This document shows, piece by piece, positions 6,653 to 14,727 of a DNA stretch of 39,789 nt; positions within the stretch are counted from its first letter, which is position 1, and each line of letters starts with the position of its first letter. The notes below the pieces were generated by a model. The model ran no database searches, was not told the origin of the DNA, and saw only the letters and a list, made by a program, of their open reading frames with translations. Source of the stretch: Streptomyces panaciradicis (GTDB taxonomy: Bacteria; Actinomycetota; Actinomycetes; Streptomycetales; Streptomycetaceae); NCBI RefSeq assembly GCF_023516615.1, contig NZ_JAMGBF010000150.1, positions 1-39,789 on the forward strand, written 5' to 3'. Position numbers and translations under genes: made by a program.

Positions 6653-8032
6653 CTAGCTCCAGGTCGCCGAGTAGTAGCGCCGGTACGCCTTGCGGTCCTG
6701 TTCCTCGCGGAAGTAGCGGGTGGCCACCAGGGCGATCAGGCTGCCGCCGACGACCAGCATGCCGGGGCCGATGTTCTGCGGGTCGGTGAGCCGCGCCAGC
6801 AGGGTCTCGCCGGCGACGCCCGTGGCGGGTGCCGAGGAACCGGGCGAGGCGGCGCCCGGCGCGATCGAGCTGTGCATCGAGGACGCCGACGGCGCCGGCG
6901 TCGGCGAGCCGCCCTGCCCGGCGGCCGCCTGCTTGGACACGATCAGCTGGACGCCGAGCGCCTGCATCGCCTTGGTCAGCGGCTGGAAGAACGTCGTGCC
7001 GCCCGTCGTGCAGTCGCCGCTGCCTCCCGAGGTCACGCCCAGCGCGATGCCGTCGGAGAACAACGGGCCGCCGCTGTCGCCGGGTTCGGCGCACACGTTC
7101 GTCTCGATCAGCCCGGTCACCGTGCCCTCCGGGTAGTTGACCGTCGCGTCCAGCCCCTTGACCTCGCCGTCGTGCAGCCCGCTGGTGCTGCCGCTGCGGA
7201 ACACCCGCTGCCCCACCGCCGCGTCGGCCACGCCCGTGATGCGCACGCCGTTGCCGTTGCCGATGGCGACGATGTCGGCACCCTGGCCCGCCGAACCGCT
7301 CGCGTACTGGACCAGCGAGAAGTCGTTGCCGGGGAAGTTCGACTGAACCGTCGTGCCGAGCTGCTGGTTGCCCTGGTTGTCCGCGAACCACGTCGAGCCC
7401 TTGGGCCCGCAGTGCCCGGCGGTGAGGATGAAGTCGCTCTGCCCGTTGGTCACGTTGAAGCCCGCCGAGCAGCGCCCGCCCGTGGACAGGATCGGCTGCG
7501 CCCCGTTGAGCCGGGTGGTGAACCTGCCCTGGGCGCGCTGCATCTGGACGAACCCGCCGATGCCGGAGGCCACCTTCGTCATGCTCGACCAGTCGGAGGC
7601 GGAGACGGTGCTGTCGGCCTGCACCACGATCCGGTTCGTCCGGTAGTCCATGACCCAGGCGGTCCCGGCCACGCGGGGCGCCGAGCGCAGCGTCCTGGTG
7701 GCCGCCTTCAGCTCGTTCATGCTGTGGCCGACCATCTTCGCCTTCGCGCCCGCCCGCTCCACCTGGGCGGCGGCCTTCTCGTCGGTCACGGCGACGACCG
7801 TGCGTCCCGCCGAGTCGATCCACGTACCCGCCGTGCGCGCGGTGCCGAGCCGCGAGATCAGCGAGGCGCCGGTGCCGGAGGCGGAGTCCGCGGCGGCGAA
7901 CGGCACGGCCGAGGTGCCGGACGGTTCGCTCGCCATGGCGGCCTGCGTCACCATGGCGCCTCCCACAAGGAGTCCGCCGACGGCCGCCAGTCGCGTCACT
8001 CGCCGGACGATCCGTCGTCGTGCGTGCCTCAT
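6653..8032 (-). CDS. Streptogrisin-like S1 serine protease with C-terminal membrane anchor
   Basis: A 459-residue preproenzyme. It has a signal peptide (basic MRHARRRIVRRV, then a hydrophobic run to about residue 35) and an alpha-lytic-protease-type pro-region (about 60-175). The chymotrypsin-fold domain shows the complete triad: His207 in TAGHCG, Asp237 in NDFSLVQ and Ser320 in GDSGGPL. Two Cys pairs fit the family disulfides. Unlike secreted streptogrisins, it continues with a Pro/Ser/Ala linker and a hydrophobic helix (GMLVVGGSLIALVATRYF) followed by a basic tail. It is therefore probably anchored with the protease outside the membrane. The ATG follows GGGAG by six bases. An 18-bp palindrome lies just upstream. 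Substrates are unknown. Confidence 0.9.
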   Translation of the reverse strand: MRHARRRIVRRVTRLAAVGGLLVGGAMVTQAAMASEPSGTSAVPFAAADSASGTGASLISRLGTARTAGTWIDSAGRTVVAVTDEKAAAQVERAGAKAKMVGHSMNELKAATRTLRSAPRVAGTAWVMDYRTNRIVVQADSTVSASDWSSMTKVASGIGGFVQMQRAQGRFTTRLNGAQPILSTGGRCSAGFNVTNGQSDFILTAGHCGPKGSTWFADNQGNQQLGTTVQSNFPGNDFSLVQYASGSAGQGADIVAIGNGNGVRITGVADAAVGQRVFRSGSTSGLHDGEVKGLDATVNYPEGTVTGLIETNVCAEPGDSGGPLFSDGIALGVTSGGSGDCTTGGTTFFQPLTKAMQALGVQLIVSKQAAAGQGGSPTPAPSASSMHSSIAPGAASPGSSAPATGVAGETLLARLTDPQNIGPGMLVVGGSLIALVATRYFREEQDRKAYRRYYSATWS

Positions 8033-8054
8033 GCATGGCTCCCGAACCAGAACG

Positions 8055-8072
8055 CGCGGCGTCAACGCCGCG
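8055..8072. promoter_or_regulatory. 18-bp palindrome upstream of protease gene
   Basis: CGCGGCGT-CA-ACGCCGCG is a perfect palindrome 22 bases before the protease ATG. It could be an operator or a 5'-leader hairpin. No other copy was noticed in the window. Confidence 0.35.
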
Positions 8073-8146
8073 AGGCACTCCGGTCGTTGAGCGCCCTCTT
8101 CCCATACGGGCCGGGAGGCGCCCGCGTTCAGCGCGCGGACGATCTT

Positions 8147-8977
8147 CTAGCGTTTGCGGCCCACCCCGCCGTAGATCCCCACCTCGTCCGGCGGGTTCCC
8201 GTCCGGGGTGTCCGGCCGCCAGCGCGAGCACGTCACCACCCCCGGCTCCAGCAGCTCCAGCCCGTCGAAGAAACGGATCACGTCCTCGGGGGTGCGCTGG
8301 GTCAGCCTCGGGGTGCCGTGCTCGTTCCAGAACCGGACCGCCTCGTCCACCTCCGGCAGCGCCGGGCTCGTGACGGTGTGGGACAGCACCAGATGGCTGC
8401 CGGCCGGCAGGGCGTCCATGAACCTGCGCACGATGCCGTACGGGTCCTCGTCGTCGCCGACGAAGATGACCACGCCGAGCAGCAGCAGGGCGACGGGACG
8501 GCTCAGGTCCAGGGTGCGGGCGGCGCGCTCCAGGACCGCGTCGACGTTGCGCAGGTCCTCGTCCAGGTGGTCGGTGCGCCCCTCGGGCGCGCTGGTGAGC
8601 AGGGCGCGGGCGTGGGCCAGGACCATGGGGTCGTTGTCGACGTAGACGATCCGTGACGCGGGGGCGAGCCGCTGGGCGACCTCGTGCGTGTTGTCGGCGG
8701 TGGGCAGCCCGGTACCGATGTCGAGGAACTGCCGTATCCCCGTGTCGGTGACGAGATGGCGCACGGCGCGGCCGAGGAAGAGCCGGTCGGCGCGGGCGTA
8801 CTCGCCGATGCCCGGGTGCAGTTCCCGGATGCGGTCGCCGGCCACCCGGTCGACCTCGTAGTAGTCCCCGCCGCCCAGCCAGTAGTTCCAGATCCGGGCC
8901 GTGTGCGGGCGCAGGGTGTCGATGCGTCTGCGCAGGGCCGCGGCCGGATCGTCGGTGGCTGCCGGGTTCTCCGTCAC
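8147..8977 (-). CDS. SAM-dependent methyltransferase (PF04672 / DUF574 type)
   Basis: A 276-residue protein of the actinobacterial Methyltransf_19 family. Characteristic features are the N-terminal PHTARIWNYWLGGGDYYEVDR signature, the SAM-binding strand QFLDIGTGLPTADNTHEVA with DIGTGLP in place of the GxGxG motif, and VYVDNDPMVLAHARALL, where the first Asp should bind the SAM ribose. PVALLLLGVVIFV and LVLSHTVTS follow as central strands. These genes occur in many copies per Streptomyces genome; methyl acceptors are mostly unknown. The GTG start follows AGGAG eight bases upstream. It is transcribed in the same direction as the protease gene but separated from it by 114 bases. Confidence 0.9.
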   Translation of the reverse strand: MTENPAATDDPAAALRRRIDTLRPHTARIWNYWLGGGDYYEVDRVAGDRIRELHPGIGEYARADRLFLGRAVRHLVTDTGIRQFLDIGTGLPTADNTHEVAQRLAPASRIVYVDNDPMVLAHARALLTSAPEGRTDHLDEDLRNVDAVLERAARTLDLSRPVALLLLGVVIFVGDDEDPYGIVRRFMDALPAGSHLVLSHTVTSPALPEVDEAVRFWNEHGTPRLTQRTPEDVIRFFDGLELLEPGVVTCSRWRPDTPDGNPPDEVGIYGGVGRKR

Positions 8978-9031
8978 GGGCTCAGCTCCTGGAGTGCCTG
9001 GTGGTGCGGTGGGCGCACCGCAAGAGGCAAT

Positions 9032-10030
9032 CTAGACGGCCGAGTTGATGTCTGCCGAGGGTTCGGGGCAGGTCGCACCGGCGCTCCCGAGCAGCGCCCG
9101 CGCCACGTCCTCGCCCCATACCGACGCCGCGTCCACGTACGGGCGCAACAGCGCGGTCAGCGCCGGGTCCGCCCGTCCGCCGAGCTCGTCGTCGGCGATC
9201 TTGCGGGCGATCCCGGCGAGGAAGTCGGCGAGCTGCACCCGCGGGTCCTCCCGCGCGACCACGAGCCGCAGCTCGGCGAGCCGGATGCCGGAGCGCCGGG
9301 CGGTCTCCTCGATCCAGGCGATGCGCTCCGGCGTCAGCATGTTCTGCCGGTCGTGCACCAGGCGGACGCGCCGCCCGCCCGCGCTCCAGTACGCGGCCGT
9401 GGCGACGATCGCGGGCAGCAGCGGGTTGAGCACCGGAACCAGCGTGGGCCCCGCGTCGATCCGGGCGCGGTAGGCGTCCGCGCGGGAACGCGCCGCCGCC
9501 AGCCGTCCCAGCACCGCCGCGGCCCGCGTACCCGCGTGCGCCCGCCGCAGCGCGTCGACGGTGCGGAAGAACCGCTCGGCGGGTTCGGAGGGTTCCCCGT
9601 CGTTGCGCACCCGCAACAGCCGGTTGGCCGCCTGGAGGAACTCCCGCCAGTGCTCCTCGCCGAGCGTCCGCCGCCCCTCGCGGTACAGCGGCAGGGCCTC
9701 GCCGCCGTCGCCGAGCAGCAGGTCGGCGGTCCGGTCCACGACGAAGAACGCCTTCTCCGTCAGGTGCACATGGGCCGTCCCGTGCAGCGGCCCTCCGGGG
9801 GCGAGCAGCCACTCCAGCACCGCCCGGTGCTTCTCCCGCAGCAGGTGGTTGGCCTTGTACTCCTCGGCGGGCGAGCGGATCCGGTCCCGTACCTCGCGCA
9901 GGTACCCGGCCGCGGCGTCGACCGGCAGTCGCACACTGGCGTGCGCGAACACGTCGGTGTTGCCGCCGGTGAGGTTCTCGCCGTCCGACCCCGACTCGTC
10001 GCACCCGACTTCCAGGTCGTTCCAGGTCAC
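9032..10030 (-). CDS. DUF3800-like protein (RNase H-like fold suspected)
   Basis: A 332-residue protein. Near the N-terminus CDESGSDGENL matches the DESG signature that opens DUF3800 proteins. Near the C-terminus PRVQLADFLAGIARKI matches the QLADFLAG signature closing the same domain, including the acidic residue expected in an RNase H-like active site. The central part is helical and Arg-rich with no other motif I recognise. DUF3800 domains are often linked to mobile or defence loci, but nothing of that kind lies beside it here. The GTG start (protein MTWNDLEVG...) is preferred because AGGGGG lies seven bases upstream; the in-frame ATG at 10057 has no such site. Assignment is from two short motifs. 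Confidence 0.6.
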   Translation of the reverse strand: MTWNDLEVGCDESGSDGENLTGGNTDVFAHASVRLPVDAAAGYLREVRDRIRSPAEEYKANHLLREKHRAVLEWLLAPGGPLHGTAHVHLTEKAFFVVDRTADLLLGDGGEALPLYREGRRTLGEEHWREFLQAANRLLRVRNDGEPSEPAERFFRTVDALRRAHAGTRAAAVLGRLAAARSRADAYRARIDAGPTLVPVLNPLLPAIVATAAYWSAGGRRVRLVHDRQNMLTPERIAWIEETARRSGIRLAELRLVVAREDPRVQLADFLAGIARKIADDELGGRADPALTALLRPYVDAASVWGEDVARALLGSAGATCPEPSADINSAV

Positions 10031-10197
10031 ACCACAGCCCCCTGTCTCGTGCCCCATGAACAGGATCGCGCACGACACACCCGGTGCATCAGCGGTCATC
10101 GAGGAGGCGGTACGGCGGATGGCGGCGGCCGTGCGCCCATGACGGCAGGGCCGGCCGCCGGCGCCTTCGCGATCTTCTCCGCGAGCCCGGGGGTGCC

Positions 10198-10203
10198 TAG
10201 ACT
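10198..10203 (+). promoter_or_regulatory. Leaderless -10 element
   Basis: TAGACT lies six bases before the ATG at 10210 with no ribosome-binding site between, fitting a TAnnnT -10 of a leaderless mRNA. Confidence 0.5.
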
Positions 10204-10209
10204 TCTGTC

Positions 10210-10596
10210 ATGGACGACACGGCGCTGGAGCGGCTGGGCGAGGGCAAGTATCTGCTGGTCACCAGTTACCGCAAGAACGGCACCCCCGTCGCCACCCCGG
10301 TGTGGGTGGTGCGCGACGGGGACGGCCTCGGCGTGTGGACCACCGCGGACTCCTGGAAGGTCAAGCGCATCCGGGCCCGCGGCGACGTCCTCGTCGGCCC
10401 CTGTGACCTGCGCGGTCACCCCACCGGCGCGCAGATCCCGGCGACCGCCGAGATCACCGACGGGGAGACCGTGGCCCGCTACCGCGACCTCATCGCCCGC
10501 AAGTACGGCATCGTGGGCCGCCTCACCCTCCTCGGCAGCCGGCTGCGCCGCGGCCAGGACGGCACCGTCGGCATCCGCGTGACCCTCAAGCCCTGA
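10210..10596 (+). CDS. PPOX class F420-/flavin-dependent oxidoreductase
   Basis: A 128-residue split-barrel protein of the pyridoxamine-5'-phosphate-oxidase-like superfamily. The pattern LGEGKYLLVTSYRKNGTPVATPVWVV, then VWTTADSWKVKRIRARGDVLVGPCD, is the flavin/F420-binding half typical of actinobacterial members; the length matches the family. Likely role: F420H2- or FMN-dependent reduction of a small molecule in the cytoplasm. The substrate cannot be inferred. The transcript is probably leaderless. It is convergent with the secreted hydrolase gene, separated by a strong hairpin. Confidence 0.88.
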   Translation: MDDTALERLGEGKYLLVTSYRKNGTPVATPVWVVRDGDGLGVWTTADSWKVKRIRARGDVLVGPCDLRGHPTGAQIPATAEITDGETVARYRDLIARKYGIVGRLTLLGSRLRRGQDGTVGIRVTLKP

Positions 10597-10603
10597 CACG
10601 CGT

Positions 10604-10648
10604 ACGGCCGCGCTGCCCCCTCGCAAGGGAGGGGGGCAGCGCGGCCGT
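10604..10648. terminator. Strong bidirectional terminator hairpin
   Basis: The 17 bases at 10604-10620 are the exact reverse complement of 10632-10648, with an 11-base loop. It lies between convergent genes ending at 10596 and 10665 and should act on both. Confidence 0.85.
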
Positions 10649-10664
10649 CACCCGTGGACCGGGC

Positions 10665-13442
10665 CTACGGCGCGTCGAGCACCGTGCCCGCGAGCACCGG
10701 CCCGCCGGGCAGCGGGTCGCCGTTGTCGTCGGCGAGCTGGAAGCGCACCGACTCGGCCTGCTCCGCCACCTGGTCCTTGACCGTCGGCAGCTCCACCTGG
10801 GCGGTCAGCTTCCCGGCCGGGACGTCGGCCGCCAGGGCCAGGTACCTGATCGAGGACAGCGGGCGCTCGGGATCGGGCTCCTCACCGGAGGAGTCCGCCA
10901 GCCAGTGCGGATCGACGTCCTTCGTGGACAGCTCCGGGCCACCGGTCACCGGCGTGACGACGAAGTACTCCGCGAGGTCCACGTCCGCGGCCGCCGACAG
11001 CGACACCTTCCACTTCAGGGCGCCGCCCTCGGTCACCCGGTCCGCGAGCGGGGTCACGGAGACCGCGGGCATCGGGTCGTCGTTCTGCACGGTGACCCCG
11101 CCCCGGTAGGAGCCGACGACGGCACCGTGCACGGCCTTGACCAGCACGTCGTTCTGCACGTCGTACGAGAAGCGCGTGTTGCCCTTCACCTGGACGGGGA
11201 CGTCGATGTCGTGGCCGCCCGGGCGCACCGTCACCAGACGGTCCTTCGCCCGGCCGGTGACCGGGTCCACGACGTACACCCGGACCTGGCCGCTGCCCGG
11301 CCCGGCCACCCGCACCGGCACCCGGTAGGTGCGCACGCCGGAGTCGCCCTCCTTGACCGTCGTCCGGCCGACGTCGACGCGCGGCAGCGCTGCCTCCCGC
11401 ACCGCGGGGGTGCCCGGGCGCCAGCCCCAGGCGTCCATCAGCCAGGCCTTGCCCCTGGTCGAACGGGGCGTCAGGGCAAGGGACTTGACGTGCCTCAGGT
11501 CCACACCCGCCCGGGTCGCGGCCGTCAGCGGCACACGGACCTCACGCGCCCAGTAGGAGGCGGTCTGCTCGGTGCCCGGCAGTCCGTCGATCCGGACGCC
11601 GCCGAGCATGGCCCGCCGCCCGTGGGTGTCGGTGACGGACACGTCCAGCTTGGCGCCGGTGGAGTTCGGCGGCACGATCACCCGCAGCGCGAGGTCCTCG
11701 GCCCCCTTGAGCCCGACCGGGGTGCCGGGGCGCACCCGCACCGCCGATCCGGCCGCCGACCAGCTCAGCGCGACGGCGCGACGGCCGGTCTCGCGGTCCG
11801 TCTCCCACTGCGCGAAGTGCGGCGAGGCGCCCTTGGCGCCGGGCCCCAGGCAGGCCACGTGCACGTCCGGGTCCACGGCCGAGCACAGCCGTCCGCCGGT
11901 CACCGACAGAGGGCCGTCCGGCAGGAAGCCGCCGGCGCGGTGGGCGCCGACCGCGTGCGTCAGCACCCGCGCCGGGTCGGCCGACGGCGCCCGCCGGCCC
12001 GTGCCGTCGAGCAGCGGCCGCACGCGGTCGTCACCGGCGACGAACAGCCGGGCCGCCGCCGCGATGTAGACACTGCCGGCCTTGTGCTGCCGGTCGGCCG
12101 TCAGCCGGGTCGCGGTCCCCCGGGCGCACACCGGGTCCGGGTGCTGGGGGTCGGTGTAGAAGTCGTCCTCCGAGGGGGCCTCGGACTGCCCCGGAGTCCA
12201 CTCGGAGTTGAAGAAGTTGTGGTCGGCGCCGATCACGTACACCGCGCCGTGCAGCGCCTTGCCGCGGCTGACGCCCCGGGTGCCGTCGACGTAGACCTCG
12301 CCCTGCAGGTCGGAGACGTCGCCGTCGCAGCCCGGCAGGATCGTCGCCGACGGCACGTCCGCGACCGGATTCTGGCCGAAGATCGTCGGTCCGATCAGCA
12401 CGGTGCCCCGGATGTGCCAGCGGACCGGGCCGCGGTAACCGTCCTGCGCGGCGGGCGGGGGAGAGAGGCTGTCCATCGCGGCCCGGTTCACGCCCTCACC
12501 GCCGCGCGAGTGGCCGACGAGCAGGACCCGTGACAGGTCCGCCTTCGGTGCCCGGCGCACGACCGCGGGGGCCGTGCTCGGGTGGGCGGCCCAGTCGGCC
12601 CAACGGGCCAGGTGCTGCCGGATCAGGGAGGAGCGGGCCTGCGCCCCGCCGTCCTCGGCCGCCCAGTCCTGGCCGTTGACGCCGTTGGCGGAGATGGAGA
12701 CGGTCACATAGCCCTGCGACGCGAGCAGGCGCTGGTCGCGCAGATAGCCGCGGTAGCTGGGGATCGGCTTGGTGCCCGCCGGGCACGGCCACTCGCCGCC
12801 GGCGTCGTCGCCCTTGTAGCAGGTCGCGTGGCGTCCGTGCAGGAACAGCGCGAGCGGCCGGCTGCCGGTGGCGCCCTCGGGGGCGACCACCACGGCCTTC
12901 ATCTCGACGGGCTGGGGGAAGTCGGGCAGCTTGACCGGGGCGAGGTCGTACTCGCCGGTGGCCGTGCGGTACTGGCCCGGCTTGCCGGGGTCCACGGAGT
13001 TCGCCGGGAGCGGTGCGGGCGGCTGCGGGGCGGCTGCCTCGGGCCGGGCCTCGGGAGCCTTCGCACGGCCCGCGGCGTCCAGTTCGCGCCCGCCGGCACG
13101 GACCTCGAGGGCCTTCAACTCGCCTGCGGAACGGATGCGTTCGAGGTCCAGCCGGAAGGTGCGGCCGTCCTGCGCGGCCTTCGGGTGGCCGAGCAGCCGG
13201 TCGCCCGCGTAGAAGTCGACGCGCGCGTCCCCCATGGGCACGGGCGCGGCCGAGCGCCACACCAACTGCCGTTCCCCGCCCCGGCCGGCGATCCGCCAGC
13301 CGGGCGGGAGGCCGCCGTCGTCTGCCACCGCCGTGTGCGGACCGGCAGCGGGCGGCGGTGCCGCCTGCGCCAGTCCTGGCGATCCCCCCGCCACCGCGAG
13401 CACCACCGCGGCGGTCGCCCCTATTCGCCGGGCACGGATCAA
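10665..13442 (-). CDS. Large secreted alpha/beta-hydrolase with Calx-beta-like tail
   Basis: A 925-residue secreted protein. Residues 1-27 form a signal peptide (MIRARRIGATAAVVLAVAGG, cleavage near AQA-A). An alpha/beta-hydrolase domain follows: LALFLHGRHATCY resembles an oxyanion-hole strand, and VLLVGHSRGGEGV is the nucleophile elbow with Ser312. Later IGADHNFFNSEW supplies a likely catalytic His. The C-terminal third has two beta-rich segments ending in VTVQNDDPMPAVSVTP and a related final repeat, resembling Calx-beta / adhesion modules. It is probably an extracellular esterase, lipase or peptidase of unknown substrate. The start is TTG at 13442, six bases after AGGAGG; a TTG at 13457 would place that AGGAGG inside the gene. 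Confidence 0.8.
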   Translation of the reverse strand: MIRARRIGATAAVVLAVAGGSPGLAQAAPPPAAGPHTAVADDGGLPPGWRIAGRGGERQLVWRSAAPVPMGDARVDFYAGDRLLGHPKAAQDGRTFRLDLERIRSAGELKALEVRAGGRELDAAGRAKAPEARPEAAAPQPPAPLPANSVDPGKPGQYRTATGEYDLAPVKLPDFPQPVEMKAVVVAPEGATGSRPLALFLHGRHATCYKGDDAGGEWPCPAGTKPIPSYRGYLRDQRLLASQGYVTVSISANGVNGQDWAAEDGGAQARSSLIRQHLARWADWAAHPSTAPAVVRRAPKADLSRVLLVGHSRGGEGVNRAAMDSLSPPPAAQDGYRGPVRWHIRGTVLIGPTIFGQNPVADVPSATILPGCDGDVSDLQGEVYVDGTRGVSRGKALHGAVYVIGADHNFFNSEWTPGQSEAPSEDDFYTDPQHPDPVCARGTATRLTADRQHKAGSVYIAAAARLFVAGDDRVRPLLDGTGRRAPSADPARVLTHAVGAHRAGGFLPDGPLSVTGGRLCSAVDPDVHVACLGPGAKGASPHFAQWETDRETGRRAVALSWSAAGSAVRVRPGTPVGLKGAEDLALRVIVPPNSTGAKLDVSVTDTHGRRAMLGGVRIDGLPGTEQTASYWAREVRVPLTAATRAGVDLRHVKSLALTPRSTRGKAWLMDAWGWRPGTPAVREAALPRVDVGRTTVKEGDSGVRTYRVPVRVAGPGSGQVRVYVVDPVTGRAKDRLVTVRPGGHDIDVPVQVKGNTRFSYDVQNDVLVKAVHGAVVGSYRGGVTVQNDDPMPAVSVTPLADRVTEGGALKWKVSLSAAADVDLAEYFVVTPVTGGPELSTKDVDPHWLADSSGEEPDPERPLSSIRYLALAADVPAGKLTAQVELPTVKDQVAEQAESVRFQLADDNGDPLPGGPVLAGTVLDAP

Positions 13443-13600
13443 GGTGTTCCTCCTCAAGTACCGGTCGCGAGCACCCCGTTGGTCGGGCGGGGCGCCTCGT
13501 GACCCGGAGGACGGGGAGGGGAAGCTGTGGGTTGCCTGTGGCCGGTGATGTCATCGGGGCCCGGTGATGCGATCAGGCCAAGCCCGCGCGGCGGGCATGC

Positions 13601-14047
13601 GTCCGTGCGCGTCGGCACACATGCGCCCGTGTGGCTCGCGCCGAGGCCGTGCGGCGGGCGTGGGTTCGTGTGGCTCGTGCTGCGGCCGTGTGGCGGGCGT
13701 GCGTCCGTGCGCGTCGGCACACATGCGCCCGTGTGGCTTGCGCTGCGGTCGTGCGGCGGGCGTGCACCCGTGTGGCTCGCGCCGAGGTCGTGCGGCAGAC
13801 GTGCGTCCGTGTGGCTTGCGCTGCGGCCGTGTGGCGGGCGTGCGTCCGTGCGCGTCGGCACACATGCGCCCGTGTGGCTTGCGCTGCGGTCGTGCGGCGG
13901 GCGTGCACCCGTGTGGCTCGCGCCGAGGTCGTGCGGCAGACGTGCGTCCGTGTGGCTTGCGCTGCGGCCGTGTGGCGGGCGTGCGTCCGTGCGCGTCGGC
14001 ACACATGCGCCCGTGTGGCTTGCGCTGCGGCCGTGCGGCGGGCATGC
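13601..14047. repeat. Higher-order tandem repeat (24-bp + n x 39-bp units)
   Basis: The array is built from a 39-bp unit in three variants and a 24-bp unit beginning GTCCGTGCGCGTCGGCACAC. Read along the plus strand it is: 24 (13601), two 39-mers, 24 (13703), three 39-mers, 24 (13844), three 39-mers, 24 (13985), one 39-mer, then decay. The two 141-bp blocks at 13703-13843 and 13844-13984 are identical to my reading. The common 39-mer has no A on the plus strand. Both unit lengths are multiples of three, so several frames stay open on both strands, but none has codon use like neighbouring genes. It occupies most of the 859 bases between the hydrolase start and the thioesterase gene. Confidence 0.9.
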
Positions 14048-14301
14048 ACCCGTGTCCGTCGGGACAGGACCAACTGCCCGCTCGGTCCGCCGCCCGAGGC
14101 GGACGGCGGGGGAGAGCCCGTATGCTCGACGCGCTGTTCGGCCCGTCGACGCGGGCCGGCCGGGGCGGCGCCGCCGGGCACGCGACGGCGAAGGAGCGCT
14201 ACGGCATCCCGACGCTTCCCGCGGGGCTCGCGGCCGACCGGCGTCGCTGGACCGGAGAGCCCGTGGCCTGTGCGGGACCCGATACCTGGACTGTGGGAGC
14301 G

Positions 14302-14721
14302 ATGACGCGGAAAGAGGACGGCGCGAGCGAGGCGGCCCGGCGCATGTTCGACGCGGACCGTGCCGCGCGGGCCCTGGGCGTCGAGCTGGTGGACATCGCC
14401 GAGGGAAGCGCCGTGGTGCGGATGACCGTGACGGCGGACATGGTCAACGGCCACGGCATCGCCCACGGCGGCTGTGTGTTCCTGCTCGCCGACACCGCGT
14501 TCGCCTGCGCCTGCAACAGCCACGGCCCCGTCACGGTCGCGGCCGCCGCCGACATCGACTTCGTGGCGTCCGCGCGCGAGGGGGACGTACTGACCGCCGA
14601 GGCGGCCGAGCGGGTGGGCTTCGGCCGCAGCGGGATCTACGACGTCACCGTGCGGCGCGGCGACGAGGTGGTCGCCGAGTTCCGGGGCCGCAGCCGCACC
14701 CTGCGGTCCGCGCCGGACTGA
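14302..14721 (+). CDS. paaI: PaaI-like hotdog-fold thioesterase
   Basis: A 139-residue hotdog-fold protein. NGHGIAHGGCVFLLADTAFACACNS is the classic PaaI region: His-Gly-Gly then the catalytic Asp of ADTAF. The ending DVTVRRGDEVVAEFRGRSRTL is the closing strand pair. PaaI hydrolyses hydroxyphenylacetyl-CoA and similar dead-end thioesters of phenylacetate breakdown, but no other paa genes are present, so the physiological substrate is open. The ATG at 14302 gives the normal family length. An in-frame ATG at 14122, with GGGGGAGAG upstream, would add 60 residues of Gly/Ala/Arg-rich sequence; I cannot exclude it. It is convergent with the Zn-ribbon gene (6 bases apart). Confidence 0.82.
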   Translation: MTRKEDGASEAARRMFDADRAARALGVELVDIAEGSAVVRMTVTADMVNGHGIAHGGCVFLLADTAFACACNSHGPVTVAAAADIDFVASAREGDVLTAEAAERVGFGRSGIYDVTVRRGDEVVAEFRGRSRTLRSAPD

Positions 14722-14727
14722 TTCCGG

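Noticed and set aside
13454..14045. Long open frames through the tandem repeat on both strands, including minus-strand frames of 164 and 182 codons with 13-residue repeats
   Set aside because: They stay open because unit lengths are multiples of three and the DNA is GC-rich. Third-position G/C is clearly lower than in neighbouring genes, no ribosome-binding site supports a start, and differences between units show no synonymous bias.
13601..14047. CRISPR array
   Set aside because: The units are contiguous with no unique spacers, and no cas genes are present.
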